Assembly: GCF_023856365.1 (NCBI RefSeq)
Contig: NC_064544.1
Location: 21,490,399-21,554,398, forward strand
From: Brienomyrus brachyistius
Taxonomy: Eukaryota > Chordata > Actinopteri > Osteoglossiformes > Mormyridae
Length of the DNA: 64,000 bases
Direction of reading: 5' to 3'
In this document: positions 1 to 9,754 of the stretch, piece after piece
How positions within the stretch are numbered: position 1 is the first letter of the stretch
Layout: every line of letters begins with the position of its first letter
Made by a program: the position numbers and the translations under genes
Notes under the pieces: generated by a model
What the model was told of the DNA's origin: nothing
Seen by the model: only the letters and a program-made list of their open reading frames with translations
Database searches by the model: none

Positions 1-740
1 CTTAATATATACTGTAGACTTTAATATGGAGTTGGTACACCCATTGCAGCGACTGTACAACTCTTCTGGGAATGCTGTTCATAAGGATGGGGAGTGTGTT
101 TATGGGAATTTTTGACCATTCTTCCAGGAGAGCATTTGTGAGGTCAGGCACTGATACTGGGTGAGAAGACCTGGCTCACAGTCTCCGCCCTTATTCATCC
201 CAAAGGTGTTCTGTCGGGTTGAGGTCAGGACTCTGTACAGGCCAGTCAAGTTCTTCCACACCAGTGCTTTGTGCACTGGTGCGCAGTCATGTTGGAACAG
301 GAAGGGGCCATCCCCAAACTGCTCCCTCAAAGTTGGGAGCATGAAATTGGTCCAAAATGGCTTTGAATGCTGCAGCATTAAGAATTCCTTTCACTGGAAC
401 TATAAGAGGCCAAGTCCAACCCCTGAAAAACAACCCCACACCAAACTTTACACTTGGCACATTGCAGTCAGGCAAGTACTGTTCTCCTGACAACCACCAA
501 ACCTGGACTCGTCCATCGGATTTCCACACAGAGAAGTGTGATTCATCATTCCAGATAACACGTCTCCACTGCTCTTGAGTCCAGTGGCGGTGTGCATCAT
601 ACCACTGCATATGACGCTTTGCACTGCACTTGGTGATGTAAGTGTGACCGCACAACCAGATAAGGTGTGTCAGACCACAACCACACAAATTCCTCACACC
701 ATAAAGACCAAGACTTCTTATCATACATATATATATATAT
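1..740 (-). pseudogene. Tc1-like transposase remnant (C-terminal part)
   Basis: Reading on the - strand shows the catalytic half of a Tc1/mariner-type DDE transposase. Seen directly: the block WNDESHFSVWKSDGR, which carries the first catalytic Asp, around 500-560; the FQHDCAPVH block, with the second Asp, around 260-300; and in another frame a PDLNPTEH block near 200-230, which holds the final Glu. The frame change between the last two blocks shows at least one indel. The N-terminal DNA-binding part is missing or lies in a different piece, and the window edge cuts the 3' end. This is a dead transposon copy. Known of the family: cut-and-paste transposition into TA sites. Confidence 0.85.
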
Positions 741-741
741 A

Positions 742-1005
742 CAGTGAGGGAAATAATTATTTGACCTCCTGCTGAATTCTTAAGTTGACCCATTAATAAA
801 GAACTGAGAAGTCTGTAATTTCACTGGTATGTTTATTTAAACAGCAAAAGAAGCAAGAAAAAATCATTATGTAACAGTTACAAACCAATTTGTAATTTAT
901 CTAGGGAAATAAGTATTTGATCCCCTACAAACCAGCAAGATTTTAGGTGAAGTACATGTGCATTAACACAACACAAGTAGTACTTAATTAAATATTAACA
1001 GATAA
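742..1005. mobile_element. Terminal segment of a second Tc1-like element
   Basis: After a short AT dinucleotide tract (726-741) the sequence begins with TACAGTGAGGGAAATAATTA and carries a second 'GGGAAATAAGTATTTGATCC' block at about 903. Both resemble the terminal inverted repeat and subterminal region of a teleost Tc1-like family. No transposase reading is seen. It may be nested in, or abut, the preceding Tc1 remnant. The identification rests on recalled family resemblance. Confidence 0.6.
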
Positions 1006-1302
1006 CAAAGCCATCATTGTCATTTAATGGCATTACTTTGTTAAATAGTATTCTTGGGTCACTAACCCCTTCATATAGAAAGCAATACCTCCACATAAGG
1101 TTTGGATGCAGCTGCCATGGAAACCCATTCCATGAAGTTCTCTATCCACTGTTCTTGAGCTAATCTGAAGGCCACATAAAGCTTAGAGGTTTCTAGTTAA
1201 TGCAGACAGTTGGCAAATTCTGCACACTGTGTGCCTCAGCATGCGTTGTCCCTGCTCTGTGATTTTACGTGGCCTACCACTTTGTGATTGAGTTGCTGTT
1301 GT
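1006..1302 (-). mobile_element. Tc1-like element, one half (interrupted)
   Basis: Low-quality - strand Tc1-like transposase-related sequence whose other half resumes at 1999. The break falls inside a GTTGCTGTTGT-type stretch that is duplicated across the insertion described at 1303-1998. Several stops occur in every frame, so this is non-functional. The assignment rests on resemblance to a common teleost Tc1-like repeat and on continuity across the insertion. Confidence 0.6.
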
Positions 1303-1998
1303 CAGGGACGGATTACGGACATTAAGATAATGATCTTAAGCACACCACAAAGTCATGTAGTATTTTCTTATGAAAAAGGAAAGCGATGGAGTGCTGTGAC
1401 AGATGACCTGGGACTAATGTCATGAAGTCAGGTTTAAAGCCTAGCCATGAAACTTTGAATCTAGATTTAAGATTCAGGTTTATTCGCCATGTACACAGTT
1501 ATACACATACAACATGTAGTGAAATGTGACCCTGGTCACTCTGAGCAGCTGTGCATGATTAACAATACACAGAAAAAAATAAGGAAAAATAATATAAGGT
1601 AAAAAATATATATATGAAATGTTCAGGTGTACATAATCTATACATAAGTAAAGGGTATTTTGCTGTGCAATATCAGGGACGGATTACGGACCGGGCCAGC
1701 GGGGCCGCTGCCCAGGGGCCCTTGGGGTGCAGGGGGCCCTTGGGGCCCCTAGCCCAAAACAATTTGCAACGCTTATCAACAATGTATTTTCGTTTGTCTA
1801 TTTTAGAGGGCCTACATTCTTTGATCCTCTGCCTACAAGGGCCCCTGACCCTATAGGGAGGGCGTTTGGCTGCCAAGGGCCCTTGAATTGTGGTGGTTGT
1901 GGTGGTGGTGCTGGTGGTGGTGGTGGTGGTGGTGGGGGGGGTGTGGGCCCTTGTAAACGTTTTGCCCAGGGGCCCACACAACCCATAATCCGTCCCTG
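1303..1998. mobile_element. Composite hAT-type insertion
   Basis: A 696-bp unit that starts CAGGGACGGATTACGGAC and ends ATAATCCGTCCCTG, which are inverted termini of hAT type. It is flanked by GCTGTTGT (1295-1302) and GTTGTTGT (1999-2006), an 8-bp target-site duplication with one mismatch, as expected for hAT elements. Inside, only the first 18 bp (1303-1320) are hAT end. Then comes a segment of about 350 bp (1324-1673) that is nearly identical to 4221-4570 and contains Tc1 and other repeat debris. A complete small hAT MITE follows (1674-1998). The unit therefore looks like hAT ends carrying neighbouring DNA. Confidence 0.75.
1674..1998. mobile_element. hAT-type MITE (inner copy)
   Basis: Non-autonomous element of 325 bp with terminal inverted repeats CAGGGACGGATTA / TAATCCGTCCCTG, a GC-rich interior full of GGGCCC blocks, and a GGT microsatellite (about 1891-1938). 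It is the sister of the copy at 4571-4873, which differs mainly in microsatellite length. Apparent ORFs across it are chance readings of the GC-rich interior. Confidence 0.8.
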
Positions 1999-2240
1999 GT
2001 TGTTGTTCCCAATTGCTTCCACTTTGTTGTAATACCACTACCATTTGACCATGGAATATTTAGTAGTGAGGAAATTTCATTTCATGATTGCACAGGTGAC
2101 GTCCTATCAGAGCATCTTGCTTGAATTCGCTGAGCTCCTGAGAGTGAATCATTGATTCGCAAAGCAGTCTGTAATGCCTAGATGCTTAATTTTATACACC
2201 TGCAGCTATGGAACTGATTGGAACACCTGAATTCACAGCA
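1999..2240 (-). mobile_element. Tc1-like element, second half
   Basis: Resumes the - strand Tc1-like sequence interrupted at 1302. The segment from about 2000 to 2237 matches a recalled teleost Tc1-like repeat that ends in ACCTGAATTCA. Multiple stops make it non-coding now. The target-site duplication of the hAT-type insertion lies at its left edge. Confidence 0.6.
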
Positions 2241-2246
2241 CAGGCT

Positions 2247-2480
2247 GTGTTTAAACATGTTTTCAGAGTTTGGTAGGCCAGAGGACATTGTGACTGATGG
2301 GGGTCCTCAATCAATGGGAAGGTTCTGGTGAGCTTTTTGTCAGTGGAAGGGCATTTCACTGAGCATGTCATCTGGGTACCATCTGCAGACTAACGGTCAG
2401 TGTGAGTGACTCCACCAGGATCTAGGTCGATTCCTCAGATACTACTGTTGCAAGAAGTTGCAAGCGAGTCCAATTGGTGT
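2247..2480 (+). pseudogene. Ty3/gypsy integrase core remnant
   Basis: Frame-broken translation resembles the catalytic core of a Ty3/gypsy retrotransposon integrase: an RPEDIVTDGGPQ-like block around 2278-2312 (second catalytic Asp region), then in a shifted frame SGYHLQTNGQCE (about 2366-2402), which resembles the family's SGYHPQTNGQ.ER block near the final Glu. At least one frameshift and internal stops are visible. It lies about 470 bp upstream of an LTR-like segment in the same orientation, consistent with the 3' part of one decayed element. Confidence 0.75.
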
Positions 2481-2950
2481 TGTCATTTCCCTTATATGTA
2501 TTAACTGGAGCGGGCAGTAAGCGGAGCTATGGATCACTGCTGCAGTTTCTCAGTGCATTTGTGGTTTCCGTTGCCCTTGTGTTCCTTTCACATGGTTGCC
2601 TGTGTTGTCCAAACTAATGGCAAAGTGACATGTGGCCTAAGTTAGCTACTCATTTGCAGCTCCCACTTCATTTAGCTTATTATTTGCAGCTTCACTAGAA
2701 GGGAATGTTTCTGTGGCACATGCTGCAATTTTTACACGACATTTTGAAAATACAAAATAATGTATAAATACTGTAAAAGTTAATATATTAAACAAAAAGG
2801 GACTGATATGTTGTTGTCCTATACATGGTTTGCACCTGGTTTGTTTTAACTGTATTTGTGTGCTGTGTTTGACACTTTGTTGCAAGGACTGTTTGTGGGG
2901 GCAGAAGTGACAGTTTTAAGAAGACATCAATTCCCTAAGAACATTCAGTG
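2481..2950. other. AT-rich stretch without recognisable gene
   Basis: Between the integrase remnant and the LTR-like segment no domain, RNA gene or clear repeat was recognised. It may be the degraded 3' untranslated part of the Ty3/gypsy element, inferred only from position. Confidence 0.4.
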
Positions 2951-3751
2951 TGTCAGGAACAGCGCCTGTTTGTTCCTGCCCCATGTGTCCCTTCCCCGTT
3001 TTGGCCAGCAGGTGTAGCTAGCCATCCCACCTTTTCACCCTCTTTCTGAAAACCCTTGTGTGTTTCCCCTGCTCCCTGGACTGCCAAATAACTCGGTGGG
3101 TTGAGCGTATGGCACAGAGGCTACAATTCTCAGGTCATGGGTTTGAAGCTGGCGAATGACCAGCCTCACCAGATATTTGTATCTGTTAGTATTCTGTTCC
3201 CCAGTGTTTGTTATTTTCTGTCTTCTGGTGTTTATCCAATTTTTGGTTTATCCCAGCATCTGCTGTTTTCTTATTCCTGTGTATTCTGAAGGTTCTAGTC
3301 TTTCTTAGTATTTGTCATCCTAGTGTTTGCTTTGCAGTTTTGCTCTATCTCCGAGTTTCTGTGCTTAGTGTTTCACCTGTTACTCATTGTTCCTGTGCCC
3401 TCCTTGATTGGTTGATTTGATTATGATTTACACCTGTTCCTTGTTTGCTCTACTTTAATTCTATAGTGATTCATTGTATTATGTGCCTGTGCTGTACTAT
3501 GTTACCATGTACCTACTGTATGCCTGTTTCCTAGTTCCATTCCCTGTGTTGCTTTTAATTCCTAGTATATGTACTTTGTGGTTTGTTGTAATTAATTCTT
3601 GTTTTTCCCCATTTTGTTCTGATCCCTCATGGTTCCTTTATTTTTGAAGCTTTCCTAGAGTTTCAGTTTGTTTAAAAACCCCTCTGTGTCTTGGAGCTGA
3701 AAGTGAATCATCACCCTCATTTCTCTGCGGTCAACATGCTGCGCCATGACT
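2951..3751 (+). mobile_element. LTR-like segment of a Ty3/gypsy family
   Basis: Begins TGTCAGGAACAGC and shares a GGCCAGCAGGTGT.GCT block, a tRNA-like block and a T-rich body with the LTR at 5903-6909. Its end is set at a GCCATGAC near 3744-3751, where the terminal CA seems mutated. No 5-bp duplication is seen. Apparent ORFs are readings of the T-rich LTR body. Confidence 0.6.
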
Positions 3752-4159
3752 CAACTTTCAAATTGCAGGTATGTCATCAAAAGCTAAGCGCTAAATGCAG
3801 GTATATTCTCTAGGTTGTCAGAGGACAGTAAAGAGAGTCAAGCTGAGGTGAGTAGGAATGGGTGAAACAAAGATTTTCTAAAGTGCTAACACCTTTCGAA
3901 CAATTAGTTAAAAAAAGTTTCATTTGCGCGTAACTTCTGAAGTGTGCTATGACATCTGCTGGCCAAAATGTTATATTGCACCCAGTACAAATGATGTGGT
4001 ACCTGAATGATGTCCATAAATCCAAAGTAAAAATGTACAAAACTGACACAGATCATGAAACAAATTATTAAACAATATTTTGTCAAACTAAATTCCCAGC
4101 CAAATGTCAAATGTGCACAGAGTTTGACAAAGATTAAACAATATCAACTTATAAGGCCT
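3752..4159. other. No gene recognised
   Basis: AT-rich DNA with only chance short ORFs. No repeat family, tRNA or domain was recognised. Confidence 0.4.
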
Positions 4160-4320
4160 ACAGTTCCAGTCAAAAGTCTGGACACACCTACTGAAAATCA
4201 TGTTTCACTTGTTTTTTAAGAAGATAATGATCTTAAGCACACCACAAAGTCATGTAGTATTTTCTTATGAAAAAGGAAAGCGATGGAGTGCTGTGACAGA
4301 TGACCTGGGACTAATGTCAT
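4160..4320 (+). mobile_element. Internally deleted Tc1-like remnant
   Basis: CAGTTCCAGTCAAAAGTCTG at about 4160 is a recognisable Tc1-like terminal repeat. It runs within 130 bp into a GATGGAGTGCTGTGACAGAT block that resembles the transposase region just upstream of the catalytic Glu, so most of the element is deleted. The part from 4221 onward recurs at 1324 inside the composite hAT-type unit. Confidence 0.65.
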
Positions 4321-4377
4321 GAAGTCAGGTTTAAAGCCTAGCCATGAAACTTTGAATCTAGATTTAAGATTCAGGTT

Positions 4378-5340
4378 TATTCGCCATGTACACAGTTATA
4401 CACATACAACATGTAGTGAAATGTGACCCTGGTCACTCTGAGCAGCTGTGCATGATTAACAATACACAGAAAAAAATAAGGAAAAATAATATAAGGTAAA
4501 AAATATATATATGAAATGTTCAGCTGTACATAATCTATACATAAGTAAAGGGTATTTTGCTGTGCAATATCAGGGACGGATTACGGACCGGGCCAGCGGG
4601 GCCGCTGCCCTGGGGCCCTTGGGGTGCAGGGGGCCCTTGGGGCCCCTAGCCCAAAACAATTTGCAACGCTTATCAACAATGTATTTTCGTTTGTCTATTT
4701 TAGAGGGCCTACATTCTCTGATCCTCTGCCTACAAGGGCCCCTGACCCTATAGGGAGGGCGTTTGGCTGCCAAGGGCCCTTGAATTGTGGTGGTGGTGCT
4801 GGTGGGGTGGGGGGGGGGAGGGGGCTCGCGAACGTTTTGCCCAGGGGCCCACACAACCCACAATCCGTCCCTGTGCAATATAAGTGCAATTTGCAAGAGG
4901 TCTGAGGTATGTGCCAACAATTTGGACAGTGTGAAAGCAATACTCATAGGATATGACATTGTTACAGTAACTGAAGAGTCACTGTAGAGTATGGCAGAAG
5001 GCCTAGATGCACTGAGTATTGTCCTGGTTTAGGAGCCTTAAGACCTGGGGGAAAAAGCTCCACTTTGACCTTTCAGTTCTGGTCATAAGGCTGCAGAAGC
5101 ATTTGCCTGAATTCAGCAGGCAAAACAGAGAGTTATTGGGGTGGGATGGATCTTTGAAGATTTTTGTTGCTCAGGTCCTACAGTAGCTGTTGTAGAAGTC
5201 TTGTAAGGAGGGCAAGGCAGATCTGGTGCAGCGCTCAGCTGCTCTATCCACCCTCTGCAAGGCTTTCTGATCCTGGACAGAGCTGCTCATGGTCAGTATG
5301 CTCTCTACGGCAGACGAGTAGAAGTAGCGCTAACTCTGAT
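4378..5340. mobile_element. Interspersed repeat (LINE-related), interrupted by hAT MITE
   Basis: Starts with TTCAGGTTTATTCGCCATGT and continues past the MITE (4571-4873) to about 5340, with phrases such as AGCTGCTCATGGTCAGTATG that resemble a common teleost interspersed repeat related to LINE 3' regions. A related stretch is at about 17600-18160. No intact coding frame is present. Family name not assigned. Confidence 0.5.
4571..4873. mobile_element. hAT-type MITE with intact 8-bp TSD
   Basis: A 303-bp element with inverted ends CAGGGACGGATTA and the complement (CACAATCCGTCCCTG), flanked by a perfect 8-bp duplication TGCAATAT at 4563-4570 and 4874-4881. The 8-bp duplication and CAGGG terminus are diagnostic of the hAT superfamily (established knowledge). 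The interior has the same GGGCCC-rich sequence and a shorter GGT run than the copy at 1674-1998. Confidence 0.85.
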
Positions 5341-5549
5341 TTTTTGATATTATCAACATGGTTCACTGTGTAATGGGACACATCACCATGGTAACTCCAG
5401 CTACACACCAAACCTGCTCAGAATCATGTTATTTTTCAGGCTCAAGGATCTCAAACAGTGCTTGGACCAATCTTAGAGAAGACGTCGATAAATCACCTGA
5501 CATATGAAATAGGCTTTCCCAAGCTCTCAAAATGATTTCTCTGTACATT

Positions 5550-5897
5550 GAGAACACTGTGGAATTGGATGCACGAATAGTGAGAAGGGCACTATGCCAG
5601 GAAAGAAGATTTAGAGATAGAAGTAATTCCCGGCATTCCCTGAGGACTTTCTTTTCCAAAGATAAAACTTCTTTCCGGAATGGGATTCAGTATCTTTTCT
5701 GGCTTTTACAGCCACATATTTAAAGTGTGATGCGGCACAGTCATTCAATCACTACAACAGACAATTTCCATTGGGTTGTGCTTTTTTGCCAGTGGAACAT
5801 TCCTATATTGAGAGGGAGACACAGAGAATCTGTGGACAATGTTTTCGAGCGATCCGTAATATGCCAGGAATAATGCTGAGCAACGTCATCTGCTCAT
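5550..5897 (+). pseudogene. Harbinger-type transposase N-terminal remnant
   Basis: Translation shows LDARIVRRALCQERRFRDRS followed, with frame changes, by a GIQYLFWLLQPHI-like block (about 5681-5720) and a block reading FASGTFLY in one frame (about 5787-5812). These are the hallmarks of the first part of PIF/Harbinger (HARBI1-like) transposases. The catalytic DDE part is absent because the sequence is broken by the LTR that starts at 5903. A Myb/SANT-like ORF, the usual companion protein of Harbinger elements, follows at 7503, so both may derive from one element. Confidence 0.75.
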
Positions 5898-5902
5898 GTG
5901 AG

Positions 5903-6909
5903 TGTCAGGGGCGGCTCCTGTTGTCTCAGACCTTTGTGTCACTTTCCTTGTTTGGCCAGCAGGTGTCGCTGGCCATCCTGTCCCGCCTGGAAGTCTTTGT
6001 GTTTTTCCTATTTCCTGTCAGCCGCATGGCTCATGGATCTGCAAATCCCCTTCGTCGTGTGTTTGAATCCCACCTCCTCTGTTTTTGTGGATTTTGTTCC
6101 CTAGCGTTTCATTGTATGAGTTTTCCTGTGTCTTGTGATTTGTATTTGGTTTTGGTTAAATTCTTTGTGGCCGTGCTTGTTTCTACCTGTCTGTTATTCC
6201 CTAGTGTAAGATTCTATTTTTCCTGTTTCCTTGGTTAGTTCTTGCTTTTCCCCATTTAGTTCCTAATTAGTTTGATCTGTGACCTGTTTTCTGAGTATTT
6301 GTTAATTAGTCTCACCTGTCCTGTGTTAGTCCTGCTACCGTCATGACCTGCTCCTATGATCCTTCCGTGTGCCATGCCCCCCTCATTACCTCGTGTGAAT
6401 TCCTGATTGTGTTCAGCAGCGTTGTGTTATTTCTGAGTATATTTAAGTCTGTGTTCAAGTCTTTTTTCCTCAGTCTGTTCATTTATGTTGTGACGTTTCG
6501 CTTGCTGTTTTTCCGCCTGATTAAACCCCATATTCTCCTGTCACCTGCTGTCCCGTGTTTTTACCTTCTTGCCATGATCCCAGCGTTTCACAACAGAATG
6601 GGTACTAGGGTCATGGGAGCAGGAACTTCAGGTGCGGGTAATGAGAGGGGCGTGACACACAGAAGGATCGTATGAGCAGGACATTACAGTTACCCAGTTT
6701 TAGTTTCAGTATTTAAGTCCCTGCTTCTGTTCAGTTCTCCAGTGGTTCGCTGATTGTGCTGATTGTGATTGTTGGTGTTATACTCCTAGCGTTTTCTGTT
6801 TTTGTTAATAAACCCCGTTTTGTCTTTCGAGCCGCAAGTGGGTCGTCCACATTCGTTCCTACCTGCACTATGCCTTGACATCACCCCAGATCTGCCCAGA
6901 TCCATGACA
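5903..6909 (+). mobile_element. Solo LTR (Ty3/gypsy-like) with 5-bp TSD
   Basis: A 1007-bp unit starting TGTCAGGGGC and ending CCATGACA (TG...CA termini) between direct repeats GTGAG at 5898-5902 and 6910-6914. The 5-bp duplication and termini fit a solo LTR left by recombination. The interior holds TATTTAAG-like promoter candidates and AATAAA-like signals (about 6807). It also contains a 50-bp inverted pair (6341-6390 and 6637-6686), which may reflect an insertion within the LTR. It interrupts a Harbinger transposase remnant. Confidence 0.75.
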
Positions 6910-6924
6910 GTGAGGTCTACGTTG

Positions 6925-7210
6925 TGAAGGTCACGGGTGATCAGACGGGCAAGCGGGCAGGAAGGAGCAGGCAGGCAGGCGGAATACGGGAAAACTGGGG
7001 ATTTATTAGGGGAAGAAGGCTACGGGCAGGACAGATCGACGATACAGACATCTCACATTAATGACGGACCAAAGGCAAGGCAAGACGTGGACTCAAATAG
7101 ACAAGACTGGGCGAAAATAATCTGACACAGCTGGGCAAGATCAGGGAAGCACACGTGTATAATTAGGGGGCGTGGCACACACGAGGATCTGACGAGCCGG
7201 GCGTGACATA
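6925..7210. repeat. Short interspersed repeat related to 15819-16090
   Basis: The right end GGGGGCGTGGCACACACGAG is shared in near-identical form with 16037-16060 and with 6646-6668 inside the solo LTR. The rest is a G- and A-rich body with a GGGGATTTATTAG motif also found (GGGGTTTATTA) near 15880. Probably an LTR- or MITE-derived fragment in reverse orientation. Family not identified. Confidence 0.5.
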
Positions 7211-7502
7211 CGTGTGTTTCCAGAATTAACAAACAAGTTTAGTAGTACTTCTCTCCAGCCTCCATGTAAGAAAAGCATAGATTGTTAATAACAGGAACAT
7301 CAATCCTACAGTATGTATTTCATTGGTGAAACAGGAGTCAAATAATTGCCACATTACACCCATGAAAATGAACAATATAACATTTAATCCGAAACCTATC
7401 AAAACACACAAAAGCGCACAGACAGAATGCCAAATTAACTTATTAGTCAAAAATGTACAAATAGGCTGCAAATGTAATAAGGCTCCACTGGGAAAAGAAA
7501 CC

Positions 7503-8050
7503 ATGGACAGTCATCAGAGAAAATGGAGGCATCAGTTCTCTAAGGGAGAGATCAAACGACTAATGGAGGAGCCGGCTGTCCTCAAGGCTGTACTTATCTC
7601 GAACCCTCTCCAATTGGGAGAAAAAAGTAAAAGGGAGGAGATCGCTGCCAGAATGAACTTCAATGGTCAGTGGAAATCTAGCAGTGAATGCAGCAAAAAA
7701 TGGCATGACTTCTCCAGCTTCGCTAAGCGAAAGGCTGCAGAGGTGAGATGGCAGACCAGCAGAACAGGTGGAGGGCAGTCCTGGGCTGTTCCTCTCACCC
7801 CAGAGGAGCAGCAGATCCTGACCAAACAAGGGCCAGCAGTGACTGAGGGACTGGAGAGGTAGATCTGTGTGCTGGCCAATTTTGATATACCCCACCCCAA
7901 CCTGCCCATCCAGTGCATCCCTCTCTCTCTGCTAGTCATAGACAGCCAATGCATGTGCAGTGAAGAACTGTCTGTACTTGAAAAGGAGAGACTGCAGCTA
8001 CAGTATCAAAAGAAGAGCTCCTGCTGAAGAAGCAGTGTCTGCAGCAGAAG
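7503..8050 (+). pseudogene. Myb/SANT-like ORF of a Harbinger element
   Basis: The open frame from about 7323 to 7862 contains, from the Met at 7503, a trihelix/SANT-like stretch: FSKGEIKRLMEE, then REEIAARMNFNG and CSKKWHDFSSFAKRKAAEVR, then TGGGQSWAVPLTPEEQQILT. This matches the Myb/SANT-like DNA-binding protein encoded by Harbinger transposons and domesticated relatives (established family pattern). After the stop at 7862 a shifted frame near 7965-8040 reads SVLEKERLQLQYQK, like the coiled-coil tail of such proteins, so the gene is frameshifted. The true start is uncertain. I judge this a dead transposon gene rather than a host gene. Confidence 0.7.
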
Positions 8051-8807
8051 CCAGTATATCTCGTTCCAGTGTATTAATATCCACCCTATTTTGTAGGCTA
8101 CATTGTAGGTTTTTATTGCAACGTTGCCCTATGATGATAACCATGGTGGTCATAATATTAATGACATTCATAATTGTCAGTGTTGCTACTGCTGCTGTTG
8201 TAATTATTGCTCCGTTGTTTCATCAAAGGGCATACATGTGTTTTTTTTGCCATCTCTTATGGTCAATCCCTGTGTCTCTGTGACAGGACAGCAGGCAAGT
8301 GTTCAAATAAAGAACAACATAGTAAAGTGTGGGTCGGAGATCTCATAAATCAAGAACAAGATAAACTACTTTTGTTATGAAGGGCTTCTTGAACACGTGG
8401 TAATTAATGATCGGTAAGTACTAGATTCCAAACTACTTAGCATTACTATAGCCACCCCTGGTTTGTTGGTTGATTGGTTTATAGCATGTTATGCCCATAA
8501 CACCCCTCTGACTAAGTAAGAGAGTTAGGAAGACCTTTCTTTGCCTTGCACAAAGTCTGTTTTTTCCGCTGTAAAAATAGCAAAATGGATTTGGACACTC
8601 CCATAAATGAAACTTGCACCATGCGTTTTGTGCTTTGCATTAGATTGTCAAAATGAGCCCAAAAACCTACTCGGAGCAAGTAATGTATGCACTGTAAATT
8701 GCCATGTGAATATACCTTGTTTATTATTATTTATTGTTTATTATTTTAATAATAATAAAAGAAAAATAGTAATTTTATTTGTAATGCATCTTTTTCATAC
8801 GCAGTGT
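8051..8807. other. No gene recognised
   Basis: AT-rich DNA with a GCTGCTGTTGTAATT-like low-complexity piece around 8190. No domain, RNA gene or named repeat was recognised. Confidence 0.4.
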
Positions 8808-9235
8808 CCATCCATCCATCATCCTCCGCTTATCCGAGGTCGGGTCGCGGGGGTAGCAGTCTCAGCAGGGAAACCCCAACTTCCATCTCCCTGGCGACTT
8901 CATCCAGCTCCTCCGGGGGATTCCCGAGGCGTTCCCAGGCCAGCCGAGAGACATAGTCCCTCCAGTGTGTCCTGGGCCTTCCCCGGGGCCTCCTTCCAGT
9001 GGGACATGCCCAGAACCCCTCACCAGGGAGGCGTCCAGGAGCCATCCTAATCACTCATCTGGCTCCTCTCAATGCGGAGGAGCAGCGGCTCTACTCTGAG
9101 TCCATCCCGAATGACTGAGCTCCTCACCCTATCTCTAAGGGAGAGCCCAGCCACCCTGTGGAGGAAACTCATTTTGGTCGCTTGTACTCGCAATCTCGTT
9201 CTTTCGGTCACTAGCCATAGCTCATACCCAGTGTG
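8808..9235 (-). pseudogene. Non-LTR retrotransposon C-terminal remnant
   Basis: On the - strand the frame ending near 8830 reads GRRPRGRPRTHWRDYVSRLA and then ERLGNPPEELDEVAREMEVG. This is the characteristic C-terminal tail downstream of the reverse transcriptase in a common fish LINE. The left edge carries a CATCCATCCATC tract, the 3' tail. Upstream sequence to about 9235 belongs to the same element with frameshifts. Only the 3' end is present, the usual 5'-truncated LINE insertion. Confidence 0.75.
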
Positions 9236-9664
9236 CTACAGAATAAAACAAAATAAGACATTTATTAAAAATTAGCAGAAAATGGTGACAGCGGGACTGC
9301 AGTTTTTACAGAGTCCCAAAAAATACTTAAAAATTACACCCTTGATTTCTCCATTTTAGACAGCCAGTTATACACCTGCAGATAATGGTTTTGAGTGTTG
9401 ATATATGTAACCTAGTCACTGTCCATGAGAGTGCACAATTGTCTTGGATGATTTAATCCAGTTTGGCTAATCTGATTCTTCAATGACTTTGACAGACCAA
9501 AATAGCCAGATAACTATATCCATGATTAGACAATCTTGGATGAGTCCTTTGATCTTGATGTTTTTCTTTAAAATACAGTGTATGTTTTTTTTTTAAATAT
9601 CATAATTATAATAATCCGTAATTATATGGATATGCATATTAGATGTGGTGTGTTTCCCCTACAG

Positions 9665-9754
9665 CTCCGCACCGCCCAGCTGGCAGGAAATGCGCGTGCT
9701 CTTTGCGAGCTCGTTCCCATCAAGGGCGAGCACTGGTTCATGGTCATCATGTGA
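9665..9754 (+). CDS. Candidate terminal exon of an unidentified gene
   Basis: GTGTTTCCCCTACAG directly precedes a GC-rich open stretch in AT-rich surroundings. In phase 0 it reads LRTAQLAGNARALCELVPIK, then GEHWFMVIM and a TGA stop at 9752-9754. An ATTAAA poly(A)-type signal follows at about 9801. The acceptor, base composition, clean stop and poly(A) signal together suggest a genuine last coding exon (29 residues). The stretch contains nothing resembling the transposons around it. I do not recognise the protein with certainty. In mammals DNAAF9 (C20orf194) neighbours ATRN, which makes it one candidate, but I could not verify the match, and as I recall the mammalian orientation is head-to-head. 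No upstream exon of this gene was found here. Confidence 0.45.
   Translation, partial: LRTAQLAGNARALCELVPIKGEHWFMVIM

Noticed and set aside
1614..2044. Gly/Pro-rich ORFs on both strands
   Set aside because: GC-rich interior and GGT microsatellite of the hAT MITE; the same false frames recur at 4511-4959.
3101..3420. Hydrophobic Phe/Leu/Ser-rich ORFs
   Set aside because: T-rich LTR body; similar frames recur in the related LTR at 5771-6675.
7323..7502. N-terminal extension of the Myb/SANT-like ORF
   Set aside because: The extension before the Met at 7503 has no family similarity and is probably chance open sequence.
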